A stretch of DNA of 64,000 nt, taken from the NCBI GenBank assembly GCA_050633705.1, contig JBOEGZ010000003.1, forward strand, positions 1-64,000. Direction: 5' to 3'. Origin of the DNA: JAJFHI01 sp050633705 (GTDB lineage: Bacteria; Pseudomonadota; Alphaproteobacteria; Rhizobiales; Hyphomicrobiaceae). The translations under genes and the position numbers were made by a program. Below the pieces are notes generated by a model. It worked only from the letters and a program-made list of their open reading frames with translations. It made no database searches and was not told the origin of the DNA. This document shows positions 18,361 through 28,700 of the stretch, piece by piece; position 1 is the first letter of the stretch, and every line of letters begins with the position of its first letter.

Positions 18361-19451
18361 TCCGTAATATCTTTGGCCTTGCGCGGCCTTTGCTGTTTGG
18401 CATCAATCCGGAAGACGCACACAGCTTAACGCTGTCCACCCTAGAACGCGGTATACACCCAAGAGCGCCACAAGATGTCGGCCAAGTCCTACACACCACC
18501 ACTTTCGGTCTCACCTTCCCCAACCCAGTTGGTATTGCAGCAGGTTTCGACAAGAACGCGCGCGTTGCAGATGCGGTTTTAAGGATGGGATGCGGTTTTG
18601 CAGAAATTGGTACGATCACACCCAAACAGCAAGATGGAAATCCGAAACCTCGTATATTCCGTTTGGTTGAAGACAACGCCGTCATCAATCGATTGGGATT
18701 CAATAATAGTGGTCACAACGCAGCCTTAGAGCGGTTGGAAAAGCGTGCTGGACGACCTGGTATTGTTGGCGTCAATATCGGCGCCAACAAGGATAGTCAC
18801 GACCGCGTGGCAGATTATGTTGCTGGGATTAAAACCTTTGCACATCTCGCCGACTATTTCACAGTCAATATATCTTCTCCCAATACCCCCGGTCTGCGCG
18901 ATCTCCAGGCCGGCGATGCTCTGGACGACCTCCTAGACCGTGTCATCACGGCGCGAGATGCGGCGATAACATCACAAAGTCCACGTCGCCCGGTCGTCGT
19001 TAAAATTGCACCAGACCTTTCACCCGACGAACTCGACCAAACTGTCGCTCAACTTATTGCTCATAACGTTGACGCCATCGCGGTCTCGAATACAACACTT
19101 TCACGTCGCGGCTTAACCGATCCAATGCGTTGCCAAGCTGGTGGCCTATCCGGCCGGCCGCTGTTCAAACGTTCAACAATCATGCTTGCGCGCGTGTATC
19201 AAAAGACAGAAGGTAAGATCCCTCTTATAGGTATCGGAGGCATCGACAGCGGCAAAACCGCGGTCGAAAAAATCAAAGCGGGCGCGACTTTGCTACAACT
19301 TTACACCGGCCTCATTTATGAGGGTCCAGGCTTGATCCCAAACATCAACACCGCCCTAAAGCAAGCGTGTGTCACGTCAGGTGTTTCATCAATTGAAAAA
19401 TTGCGTGGTACGTCTGCAAATACGTGGGCCCAAAAAACACTTGAGGCGTAA
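18357..19451 (+). CDS. pyrD: Dihydroorotate dehydrogenase (quinone), class 2
   Basis: Membrane-associated flavoenzyme of pyrimidine biosynthesis that oxidises dihydroorotate to orotate and passes electrons to the quinone pool. The N-terminal helix region MIRNIFGLARPLLFGINPE is the class 2 membrane/quinone segment. FPNPVGIAAGFDKNA, NRLGFNNSG, TVNISSPNTPGLRDLQ (with the catalytic Ser of class 2) and IGIGGIDSG follow as FMN and substrate motifs. The 364-residue length is normal. Another pyrimidine gene, pyrE, lies at 52.2 kb in this window, not in the same operon. Confidence 0.97.
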   Translation: MIRNIFGLARPLLFGINPEDAHSLTLSTLERGIHPRAPQDVGQVLHTTTFGLTFPNPVGIAAGFDKNARVADAVLRMGCGFAEIGTITPKQQDGNPKPRIFRLVEDNAVINRLGFNNSGHNAALERLEKRAGRPGIVGVNIGANKDSHDRVADYVAGIKTFAHLADYFTVNISSPNTPGLRDLQAGDALDDLLDRVITARDAAITSQSPRRPVVVKIAPDLSPDELDQTVAQLIAHNVDAIAVSNTTLSRRGLTDPMRCQAGGLSGRPLFKRSTIMLARVYQKTEGKIPLIGIGGIDSGKTAVEKIKAGATLLQLYTGLIYEGPGLIPNINTALKQACVTSGVSSIEKLRGTSANTWAQKTLEA

Positions 19452-19469
19452 GGCCCATCTCACAACACA

Positions 19470-19766
19470 TTACTTATCAGACTTGTCCTCCAGATGCGTC
19501 CCCGTCGTTTTGATGACACCAAAAAAACGCGCCAAAAGCCAGATCGGCACAACAACCATTGCACCAAGCAGCAGGTAGCCCAAGATCCATTCGAATGCGC
19601 CAAAACCCAAGTCATAAATGCGGCGAACAAGCAAATCGAGGCGGTAAAACAAGTTGTCCGGCGTAATTCCAAGTGCCGACAATACAATACCGACGATCAG
19701 GGAAATAACAGCCAGTCGGAGGAACACACCCAAAGGGCTCCCACCTAGAAAAGTCCGTGTGTCCAT
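19470..19766 (-). CDS. DUF6460 small membrane protein
   Basis: A 98-residue protein with two hydrophobic helices (about residues 12-32 and 58-82) separated by an amphipathic segment containing LDLLVRRIYDLGFGAFEWI. The arrangement and length agree with the DUF6460 family found in Hyphomicrobiales. No function is known. It is convergent with pyrD (18 bases apart). Confidence 0.72.
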   Translation of the reverse strand: MDTRTFLGGSPLGVFLRLAVISLIVGIVLSALGITPDNLFYRLDLLVRRIYDLGFGAFEWILGYLLLGAMVVVPIWLLARFFGVIKTTGTHLEDKSDK

Positions 19767-19939
19767 ATCCTGCGCGCCTCCTCACCATCCCAACCATTGC
19801 GATATAGCCCAAAACGAAGTCAAAAAACATGTCAAAGGCTATTGTTCTTAAAATCACCGTGTACAACACTAGGTCACGGCCCGCACCTTACACCCGGTAA
19901 TTGAGGGCCGTGTGGCGAGTTTTTGCAATTGTCAGTCTT

Positions 19940-22606
19940 ATGTCAAATCGCACCCCGAAAAATCCAAAAGATCTGCAACCGAATTCTGTCATCGGCAACC
20001 CTTGCCTCAAATCAGCAAAAGCTTCCGATAAACACGCTCCCACTTGCCAAGACAATCTCCTCCCCTCGCAATTCAAAAACTGGTTTCGCCAACGCGGCTG
20101 GATACCGCGCCAACACCAAATTGCGCTGATTGAGCATGTAAACGAGAAACAACCAACTTTGCTGATTGCTCCAACAGGTGCGGGCAAAACACTGGCCGGT
20201 TTCTTACCAAGCCTCATCGACTTGGCGACAAATGACGATTGCAAACGAAAAGACACAGGTCTCCACACGCTCTACATCTCACCCCTGAAAGCCCTTGCCG
20301 TCGATGTTGCACGAAACCTGCATGCTCCAATCAAAGAAATTGGGCTGGCAATCAAAACAGAAACGCGAACCGGCGACACTCCATCCAACCGGCGTGCACG
20401 CCAACGCACGTCTCCACCGCACATTCTGCTCACCACACCAGAACAACTCGCTCTCCTTCTTTCTCACGAGGATAGCGCCAATCTCTTCACCAGCTTGAAG
20501 ACAGTTATTCTGGATGAACTGCATGCTCTTGCCCGCTCAAAGCGCGGCGATTTATTAAGCCTGGATATTGCCGCTCTCAGACGTTTTGCACCAGACCTGA
20601 CAACCATTGGTCTGTCGGCAACAGTTGCACGACCTTCAGAATTACAAGCCTACCTTGCACCTCAACCCGCTCCTGAAACCCAAAGCAGCCTCGCCAATCT
20701 TGTGGTGACCGCTGGCGGCGCGAAACCGCATGTAAAAGTCATGGAATTGGACCAGCCCGTACCCTGGGCTGGACATTCGGCGCGGTACGCTATTCCTGCC
20801 ATATATGAACAGGTCGCTCGCCATAAGCTCTCACTGATATTCGTCAACACCCGCATGCAGGCCGAACTTATCTTTCAGGATTTGTGGCGCGTGAACGACA
20901 AAAATTTACGCATCGCACTCCATCATGGTTCCCTCGATGTTGCCCAGCGCCGAAAAGTCGAAGCCGCAATGGCAACTGGAAAACTTGATGGCGTCGTTGC
21001 CACATCGACACTTGACCTTGGCATCGATTGGGGTGACGTCGACCTGGTGGTCAATGTCGGAGCCCCCAAAGGGGCCAGTCGGCTCATTCAACGCATTGGT
21101 CGTGCCAACCACCGTCTCGATGAGCCTTCGCATGCCTTATTGGTTCCAGGTAATCGGTTTGAACTGCTAGAGTGCCGCGCCGCATTGGATGCCGCAAACG
21201 CAGGCGTTAATGACGTCAATCTCGCGCGCACGGGTGCAATTGATGTTCTAGCGCAGCATGTCTTCGGCATGGCGTGCCAGGGCGCGTTTTTTCCGGACCA
21301 ATTATTTGCTGAGGTACGGTCGGCCGCCCCTTACGCGACACTGACACGCAAGACCTTCGACCGGGTTATCGAATTTGTTTCTACCGGCGGTTATGCACTG
21401 CGGTCTTATGAACGTTTTGCCCGGTTACGTAAAAACCCAGACGGCACGCTTCGCCTGGCACACCCCAAATTAGCCCAAACCTATCGTATGAATGTTGGCA
21501 CCATCGTCGATACACCGAAGATAAAAATTCGACTGACCTCAGCCAAAGCGTCGCGATCTCAAACCAACGCACCAGGGCGCAAGACAACCAACCCGCCTCG
21601 CAAAGCTTTTGCAGGTGGTCGCATCCTTGGTGAGGTTGACGAAGGGTTCATAGAACAACTCAAACCTGGAGATACTTTTTCCTTTGCTGGACAAGTGGTC
21701 TGCTTTGAGAGTTTGCGTGAAACTGAGGCCTACGTTTCAAGGTCATCGGACCCAGACCCGATGATACCAAGCTATATTGGTGGAAAGTTTCCACTTTCCA
21801 CGCACCTAGCCGAACGCGTGCGGGCTATGCTCGCTGACCGCGCCTACTGGTCCAAGCTTCCAGAGCAAGTGGCAGACTGGCTGGAGCTGCAATCACAATA
21901 CTCTTTTATCCCGTCTGAAAAAGACGTCCTCATTGAAACTTTTCCACGCGGTAAGCTCCATTACCTCGTGGCCTATCCGTTTGAAGGGCGCCTTGTGCAC
22001 CAAACACTGGGAATGTTGTTAACCCGACGCCTGAACCGCGTTGCAGCGCAGCCTCTGGGATTTGTTGCCAACGACTATGGGTTGTCAATTTGGGCCGCGC
22101 GCGATATGTCCGAATTGCTGAAATCCGACGAGACCAACATCGCCGACTTATTTTCTCAAGACATGTTGGGAGATGACCTCGATGCTTGGCTTTCAGAAAG
22201 CCAATTGATGAAACGCACGTTTCGTTATGCTGCTGTCATCGCCGGTCTGATCGAACGCCGACACCCAGGCAAGGAAAAATCCGGGCGCCAAATCACTATG
22301 TCGACAGACCTGATCTATGATGTCTTGCGCCGTCATGATCCCAACCACATTCTACTTGAGGTCGCCTGGACGGATGCTGGCGAAGGTCTTCTTGATATTG
22401 CACGCCTGGGCAATTTCCTTGAACGCATTGAAGGTCACCTTGAACACCGTGCACTCGGCAGTGTCTCGCCATTGTCTGTGCCGCTGATGTTGGAAATCGG
22501 GAAAGTTCCCGTTGCACATACCGCAAGTGACGACATGCTGCGAGCCGCGGCAGAAGACCTCATGCGCGAGGTAACCGAACAACACAACAAAACTGAAACC
22601 GATTGA
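19940..22606 (+). CDS. Ligase-associated DNA damage response DEXH-box helicase (Lhr family)
   Basis: An 888-residue superfamily 2 helicase. The N-terminal RecA domain has Walker A APTGAGKTLAG, the motif II box DELHAL and motif III LSATVARP. The second has HHGSLDVAQR, the motif V region TSTLDLGIDWG and motif VI QRIGRANHRLD. A C-terminal winged-helix/Lhr core follows. In many proteobacteria this helicase is encoded with an ATP-dependent DNA ligase, an MBL-fold exonuclease and the phosphoesterase PdeM. Here only PdeM is adjacent, 109 bases downstream. The ATG at 19940 is preferred; the open frame begins with a TTG at 19901. Confidence 0.92.
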   Translation: MSNRTPKNPKDLQPNSVIGNPCLKSAKASDKHAPTCQDNLLPSQFKNWFRQRGWIPRQHQIALIEHVNEKQPTLLIAPTGAGKTLAGFLPSLIDLATNDDCKRKDTGLHTLYISPLKALAVDVARNLHAPIKEIGLAIKTETRTGDTPSNRRARQRTSPPHILLTTPEQLALLLSHEDSANLFTSLKTVILDELHALARSKRGDLLSLDIAALRRFAPDLTTIGLSATVARPSELQAYLAPQPAPETQSSLANLVVTAGGAKPHVKVMELDQPVPWAGHSARYAIPAIYEQVARHKLSLIFVNTRMQAELIFQDLWRVNDKNLRIALHHGSLDVAQRRKVEAAMATGKLDGVVATSTLDLGIDWGDVDLVVNVGAPKGASRLIQRIGRANHRLDEPSHALLVPGNRFELLECRAALDAANAGVNDVNLARTGAIDVLAQHVFGMACQGAFFPDQLFAEVRSAAPYATLTRKTFDRVIEFVSTGGYALRSYERFARLRKNPDGTLRLAHPKLAQTYRMNVGTIVDTPKIKIRLTSAKASRSQTNAPGRKTTNPPRKAFAGGRILGEVDEGFIEQLKPGDTFSFAGQVVCFESLRETEAYVSRSSDPDPMIPSYIGGKFPLSTHLAERVRAMLADRAYWSKLPEQVADWLELQSQYSFIPSEKDVLIETFPRGKLHYLVAYPFEGRLVHQTLGMLLTRRLNRVAAQPLGFVANDYGLSIWAARDMSELLKSDETNIADLFSQDMLGDDLDAWLSESQLMKRTFRYAAVIAGLIERRHPGKEKSGRQITMSTDLIYDVLRRHDPNHILLEVAWTDAGEGLLDIARLGNFLERIEGHLEHRALGSVSPLSVPLMLEIGKVPVAHTASDDMLRAAAEDLMREVTEQHNKTETD

Positions 22607-22715
22607 AAACACCACTGCGACGGACCCCGACGGTATCTGCACGATAGACAAAGTGGGGCGACTCAATAACGTTGAAGCTGGATAACGACGTCAAGAATGA
22701 AATCATGAGAACAAA

Positions 22716-23435
22716 TTGGAACTCAAGCCCGAACGCCTGACAACGGAAGACTTTGCTGAACAGGAAATCTCTCTTTGCGGCAAGTCCTTCTTTGCACATA
22801 TGTCGGGTGGGCTTTATTGGCCATCTGAGAAGGCTCTCATTGTTGCCGACCTGCATTTGGAAAAGGGCTCATCGTTTGCCGCCCGCGGTCAAATGTTGCC
22901 ACCCTACGACACCCGGGAAACCTTGCACCGCCTTGCCAACACGATCGATCACTGTGGGGCCGAAACGGTTATTGCACTGGGCGACAGTTTCCACGACCGC
23001 ACGGCCGGCGAGCGCATGTCGGGTGAAGACCTCGAAACTCTTGCGATCATGCAGGATAGCTGCGAATGGATCTGGATTGCCGGCAATCATGACCCTGAAA
23101 TTCCTGAAAACGTGCGTGGCTACGTTATCCCAGAATTGACCGCCAGCGGCATCACCTTTCGCCACGAACCCAAAGTGGGTCCGGTCACACATGAAGTCGC
23201 CGGACACCTCCATCCCGCTGCAAAAATTTCACTCAATGGCTTTTCGCTGAGGCGTCCCTGCTTCGTTGGCAACGGCGTGAGATTAATCATGCCAGCCTTT
23301 GGCGCGTTCACCGGCGGTCTCAATATTCTCGACGACGTGTTCTCGCCCCATCTTGGCAATGAGGGCGTCAATGTCTGGATGCTGGGTCAGGAAGGGCTTT
23401 ACCCCGTTGCTAGCCGGTTGCTTCGAGAAGACTAG
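22716..23435 (+). CDS. pdeM: Ligase-associated DNA damage response endonuclease PdeM
   Basis: A calcineurin-type metallophosphoesterase of 239 residues. The dinuclear-metal motifs appear in order: ADLHLEKGS, GDSFHD, GNHDPE and a C-terminal GHLHP. The PdeM signature FAARGQMLPPYDTRETL is also clear. The start must be the TTG at 22716: an in-frame TGA lies at 22698 and no ATG or GTG falls between, while GAGA sits just upstream. A rare start codon suggests low expression. It follows the Lhr-type helicase gene and the two are expected to act together in processing DNA ends, by family association. Confidence 0.92.
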   Translation: MELKPERLTTEDFAEQEISLCGKSFFAHMSGGLYWPSEKALIVADLHLEKGSSFAARGQMLPPYDTRETLHRLANTIDHCGAETVIALGDSFHDRTAGERMSGEDLETLAIMQDSCEWIWIAGNHDPEIPENVRGYVIPELTASGITFRHEPKVGPVTHEVAGHLHPAAKISLNGFSLRRPCFVGNGVRLIMPAFGAFTGGLNILDDVFSPHLGNEGVNVWMLGQEGLYPVASRLLRED

Positions 23436-23496
23436 ACGGTTGTCTGAACAATAACAAAAATCCGCCCAAGGCCATAGAATTCTCAAGCCTTCAAAT

Positions 23497-24351
23497 TCAA
23501 TTGCGCCGTGGGAACACCACTGACGCCAAAAGGCCGGCAGCCACGGCCAAAATCACAGCGAATATCCCATAGTAAGTTGGATAGCGAAACGCGAAGGTAT
23601 GCAGGAAGTACTCCAATCCTTCACGATCCAAACTTACGTTGGAATCGTGTCTGGCGAGCAATTTCCCACCACGAAACAAATACACGCGCGTTGTTAAGTT
23701 CCCAACTGGAACATTGGCCGGCAACTCTATAGATGTGCGAAACAGGTTCTTGCCGATAAACGTCACACCGGCATCGGCTTGTTGATATAGATTGTCTCGC
23801 TGCTTCAGCCGCACGACCGCATCTCGAAACTCAGTGAACTCCTTGGCGCTCATTTCCGTGCTGTCAGACGGCGTGTGCACCATTCCGATATGAGCAAACC
23901 CAATCCCTTCCGCTTTCAAAACGGCGCGTGGTGCAATCTGGCTGATTGGTCGGGTCGACGTGATGGCATAATAGCTCGGTAGACTTTTGAACGAAACAGA
24001 TTCAGTATTGATCCAAATTCCAGCAACATTTGACTTACGACGGGCAATCAATGGAGCAGCGGTTCCATCAACAATCACGATAACATCATAGCCAGGAAAA
24101 GCACTGTGTTGGCCGTTCACCACCGACCCAAAGACAATGATTTCTGAACCGGTAAACGCCGAAGTGACGGCAACCCGCCGCGTCGAAACGTCCGCTTCAA
24201 CACTTTCAACAACAACGGAAGACGAGGCGCGATCATCCTGTGCTATTGTCTGGGCACACACACCAAATTGCACAACAATGCTCATGAGCGCGCAAAACCA
24301 TTTGCCGCGCATCGTCGACGGGTTCTGAGAGGCTGCGAGTAAACTCATCAT
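23497..24351 (-). CDS. TIGR02186/Alph_Pro_TM family membrane-anchored periplasmic protein
   Basis: The 284-residue protein has an N-terminal signal/anchor (about residues 17-38), a large periplasmic domain rich in beta strands, and a C-terminal helix at about 258-280 ending in FPRRN. The family is known mainly from alphaproteobacteria and is usually encoded next to a TauE/SafE permease, as here; its start overlaps the permease stop by four bases (ATGA). Its likely role is an accessory subunit of the exporter. Two tandem ATG codons (24351, 24348) follow GGAGG, and either could be used. Confidence 0.85.
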   Translation of the reverse strand: MMSLLAASQNPSTMRGKWFCALMSIVVQFGVCAQTIAQDDRASSSVVVESVEADVSTRRVAVTSAFTGSEIIVFGSVVNGQHSAFPGYDVIVIVDGTAAPLIARRKSNVAGIWINTESVSFKSLPSYYAITSTRPISQIAPRAVLKAEGIGFAHIGMVHTPSDSTEMSAKEFTEFRDAVVRLKQRDNLYQQADAGVTFIGKNLFRTSIELPANVPVGNLTTRVYLFRGGKLLARHDSNVSLDREGLEYFLHTFAFRYPTYYGIFAVILAVAAGLLASVVFPRRN

Positions 24352-25274
24352 CCACCTCCGAACGGCAACGAGATGGAGAAGAGTTCGTCAGGTTGGGCAA
24401 CCAAACCATAGGCAATACGCAGACACACTAGAATAACCAACGCTGCCAATAAGAAGCGAAGTTGCTCGCCACGCAACTTTTCACCCGCAATCGCACCCAA
24501 CTGAGCACCAATCACACCACCAACCATCAGCAACAATGCCAAAACAATATCGACGGTTTGGTTCTCAGTCGCATGCAAAATCGTTGTTGCCGCCGTCACA
24601 AATACAATTTGAAACAAAGATGTTCCAACAACGACATTGGTTGGAACGCGCAGCAGGTAAATCATGGCGGGCACCATAATAAATCCACCGCCAACACCCA
24701 TTATCGCTGCAAGAAAGCCAACAAATGCGCCGATCATCAATGGAGGAATCGCACTGATGTAAAGTTTGGATTTATGAAACCGCATTTTGAACGGCAAACC
24801 ATGAATCCAACTGTGTTGACCAGGTCGTCGCATGGATGCTTTGCCACCCTTACGTGTTCGTCGAATGGTGTTGAGGCTTTCAATCAACATCAAGACGCCA
24901 ATCACACCTAAAAATGTGACGTAGCTGATCGAAACAAACAAATCGAATTGACCAATCGCTCGCAGGACTTTCACAACCTGCACACCGATCACCGATCCAA
25001 AGACACCACCGACCAGCAAAACGCCGCCCATCTTCAAATCGACGTTATTGCGACGGTACTGCGCGACCGCTCCGGATACGGAAGAAGCAACGATCTGGGC
25101 TCCCTCCGTGCCAACCGCGACCGCTGGTGGAATACCGGAAAAAATCAACAGGGGCGTCATTAAGAACCCACCGCCAACACCAAACAACCCCGACAAGAAC
25201 CCTACAGCCCCACCCATGCCGAGGAACACAAAAATGTTCACAGACATCTCAGCAATAGGAAGATAGAAGTTCAT
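24348..25274 (-). CDS. TauE/SafE (TSUP) family sulfite/organic anion exporter
   Basis: A 308-residue permease with about eight transmembrane helices in two repeated halves. Each half carries the TSUP glycine motif: GFLSGLFGVGGGFLMTPLLI in the first and GFLAAIMGVGGGFIMVPAMI in the second. TSUP members export sulfite, sulfoacetate or related anions across the inner membrane; the substrate here is not determinable. The ATG at 25274 is preferred to a TTG one codon upstream. It is the first gene of a two-gene operon with the Alph_Pro_TM partner. Confidence 0.92.
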   Translation of the reverse strand: MNFYLPIAEMSVNIFVFLGMGGAVGFLSGLFGVGGGFLMTPLLIFSGIPPAVAVGTEGAQIVASSVSGAVAQYRRNNVDLKMGGVLLVGGVFGSVIGVQVVKVLRAIGQFDLFVSISYVTFLGVIGVLMLIESLNTIRRTRKGGKASMRRPGQHSWIHGLPFKMRFHKSKLYISAIPPLMIGAFVGFLAAIMGVGGGFIMVPAMIYLLRVPTNVVVGTSLFQIVFVTAATTILHATENQTVDIVLALLLMVGGVIGAQLGAIAGEKLRGEQLRFLLAALVILVCLRIAYGLVAQPDELFSISLPFGGG

Positions 25275-25710
25275 CAAATACGGCCCGTGGGATTTGCCAA
25301 AGCAATCCCCGTTTTGCTTCAGCGATTGTCATAGACACTGCTGATGCCAAGATCAGCAGATCAGGCGATTGGAAATTACAGCATTTGCAACTTCCGATCC
25401 GGCAAAGACTCAATTGGTCTACAGGTTCAAGTGCAAACGAACAGACAAAGCACGTGCCTGTCTCACCTGAAGCCGATTTACCAAAAGAGATGGCTATACC
25501 GCCCCACGTCCTGTCATGCCCCGAACCCCGTTCCTGGTCAATGCGACCTTTGCCGATCTATCGGCGACCGAGACCACTGAGCATCAAACCGCAAACGCCC
25601 CGCGAGGCAATCTGGCTTGTAACGCAAACCGCACGAAAACCGAATTGGCCTTCGTGCGGATCTTTATTACAATTTAGCTTGAGAGCCCATGATTTTGTCT
25701 AAACATCAAT
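25275..25710. other. Intergenic, no gene recognised
   Basis: About 435 bases between the TauE/SafE gene start and the 3' end of the Sel1 protein gene. It must hold the exporter operon promoter. A hairpin near 25629-25659 is listed separately. Open frames on the plus strand have no credible protein features. Confidence 0.5.
25629..25659 (-). terminator. Possible terminator of the Sel1/PodJ-like gene
   Basis: A nine-base perfect inverted repeat, CCGCACGAA at 25629-25637 and TTCGTGCGG at 25651-25659, lies 52 bases after the stop of the gene ending at 25711. Read on the minus strand the stem is followed by TTTGCGTT, a weak U tract, so termination efficiency is doubtful. Confidence 0.45.
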
Positions 25711-28700
25711 TCAGTTGACGTAATTTGCCCCGGCAGAATTCTTCTTCCAAAACTGCCCAGCAGCCAAGGCATCATTCGCCAGACGATCTGAGCTTAGACG
25801 TTTAAATCTCTTAACCAGGTCTTCTGCTTGTGCAAGTTCTTGGATCTCAAGCATGGCAATCACGCGATCACGACGTCGACTGGCTTCGCTATCACCCGAC
25901 TTTGCTGCCAGGGCAAAATACATGTACGCGCGCTTTAGATCCTTCGCGACGCCAAGCCCATTTTCATACAACACGGCCAAGTTGAACTGACTGTCTGCAA
26001 GACCTCGGTTTGCCGCTTTTGTAAACCAATCGGCTGCCGCAGAATAATCTGGTGCCCGTCCCTGGCTAGGATTAGCGCTCAATACTGCCATGTTGTGCAT
26101 GGACTTCAAGTTGCCTTGTTCTGCAGCTCGCTGATACCAGACCTTTGCCCGCCCGATGTCCTTTCTAACACCCAGGCCACGCTCATAAAGTGTACCAAGA
26201 CGATATTGTGACTGGGCAAAACCTTGCTGAGCCGAACGTTGAAACCATTGCGCTGCTTTGCCAAAGTCCTGAGCATTACCTTTGCCCTCAGCCAAACGTG
26301 TGCCGACTTGGAATTGTGCGGAGGCATCTCCTTTTGCTGCGGCAAGCCTCAGCGACAATGGGCCAACTTTCGCTGGCGGCAGGCCAAGCGCATTGCGGGC
26401 ATTGCCGTTTATTGATGGCTGGCTCACCTTGGCTTGAAGCGTCGCCTCTTCGTCTGTCTTGGTCGCCAACGCAGCCGGCATCACAGGAACAGAATATTTG
26501 CCAAGTTTGGCCGAGCGTTTGGCCAAATCATCACGTTTCTCAAAATGGCTGATTAGTCCCCGCGTGACCGGAGTGCGTGAATCATAAACTGTCAGTCCTG
26601 CTGGTGTTTGAGAAGCCAATTGGGCAGCCGTAAGTTCCGCTTCGGCAATATCGTCGATAATCTCGCCCTGATAACCACCACTGAGTTCTACGGTGCGTCT
26701 TTCGCCATTGCTTTGAAGGTGTTTTTCTGGACCAGCACCCGGGCGGACTGCTGCAGGCGCAAGAACGTCGTCCGACCGCGTTGCCGCAGGCTCCCCACCA
26801 GTTCCCATGTTTTCGCTCGCACGATGATGGTGAGGGCGCTGCAGGATATCAGCGAGGAGAGACGACCCCGTTGGCGTCTCCAGAAGCGCGGTGAAGGCTG
26901 GTACTGTGCAAACAGCGATAAACATGCTGACGATCAGTTTGCGTTTAGCCAGACCAAACAATCCACCCTTCTTGCCAGTTTCCTCTTCATCACCCGTTTC
27001 AGTGCTTGCTTCTTCCTCTTGTGATTTTTTGCGGAATCCAAGACTGAGGCCCAGTCCTTTTTTCTTCTTAGTTTCTTCCATCTGGCGTCCAGCTTCGGCT
27101 GCCGCCTCTAACTTTGCTTTTTGCGCATTCGCAATCAAATCCTGGCGCATCTTGGAAATGCTGTCGGCTGTCGAGACTTGCGGACGCGGCGGAACCGGTG
27201 GCGGAGGAACCATGGAATGAGCTGATGAAACCTGTTCGGTGTCTTCAATACTCGGCTCACCTGCGGCTTGGTTGGCATCGAATTCTGGGATCTGTGCTGC
27301 AGGCATCTCTGGTGCCGGGGGAACTTCGAAAGCTTCCGGCTCTGCGCCCTCAATCGACGGCACAGGCGCCATTTCCACTGGCTGTTGCTCAAACTCCTGA
27401 GACGGTTGCTCTTGAATAGGGGGGGCGAACTGAGGTTCTGGGGCAACGTCTTGTGCACCGGTGTAGCCAACATCCATACCGTCATCAGACAACGGCTCTT
27501 GTTGTGATGAGAGGTGAGCTTCGGGTTGCACTTCGACGTGGCTCTCATCGCCCAGGCTGTTTTGCTCTTCGAAGTAAGGCTCAGCGCGCTGTTGTTCTTC
27601 AGGCTGTATAGCAAGTTGCGATGGTTCGAATTCTGCTTGAACTACAGCCTGTTGGTCAGCCTCAGACTGTTGCTGTGCGATAATTTCTTGCATCCGAGCT
27701 TCAAAGCTATCAGCAAGGCCTTTAATTTTTTCGCTTTCTTCTTCCGTCTCTTGAGGAAGTTCCAGCTCTTGCGTCATCTCGTGAGAAAGATCCGCCTCTT
27801 CTGGCGTCTCATCGTGGAAGGCTGCCGCCGGTTCGGTATACTCTTCATATTGAGCGGGTTGTTCATATTGAACAGGCCGCTCGACCTGCTGTAACGCCGG
27901 CTCAGGTTGAGCGATGTATTCGGGGTGGCTAGCCCCATGCTCGATTGCATTCACGCGATCCAGCATTTGGCTCATCGCCTCTTGCATCGTCGCCATCATG
28001 GACTGAGATTCGACGTCACCTTGACGTCGCTCATCCATAAAATTGTGCAATGCGTTTTGAAGGTCGGCCATCCGCTCGTTTTGTGCAATATCCGGCTGAT
28101 CGGTCGTTGCAAGCTTTAGAGCCGCTTTTTCTGCAGCCGCCATGGCAACTTCTTCCACAACCTCTTGTGGCAACTGCACAGCACCCATCGACTGCTCTGG
28201 TGAATTTTCTCCAGACAGGCGATCAATAACAGCCGCCAATTGAGCTTCGATCTTGTCGAGCTTCACAAATTTGTCTTGTGTTTCTTCAAGGTGCTGATTG
28301 AGCTCATTGATATGGGCCTCAACAATGGTCAACCCGCCAAGGTCTTCCTTCGTTGCCACATCTTCCATTGCCGATGAAAAACGCGCTTCGAGCGTATCAA
28401 ATCGTTCGGTTAGATTCTCGATCGCAATATCAGCTGCGGTCGGCTCTCCATTGCCTTCGATGCGATTTGCAATTTCTGCGAAGCGGTCTTGTAGCCATTG
28501 CTTTTGGGCGTCAGCGTCGTCTTGAGATTGAAATACAGTATCTTGTTGTGCAACGGGTGGCGAAGCTTTTAGAGCTGACGCCAATTCACCTTCACCAGCC
28601 TCGCCACTTTCGTAGATCTGCGCAAGAGCTTCTGCTGAGGCTGCATCCCAAGGGCTGCTTGGATCTTGACCGTCGAACTCGCTCTCACTGACAACATCAA

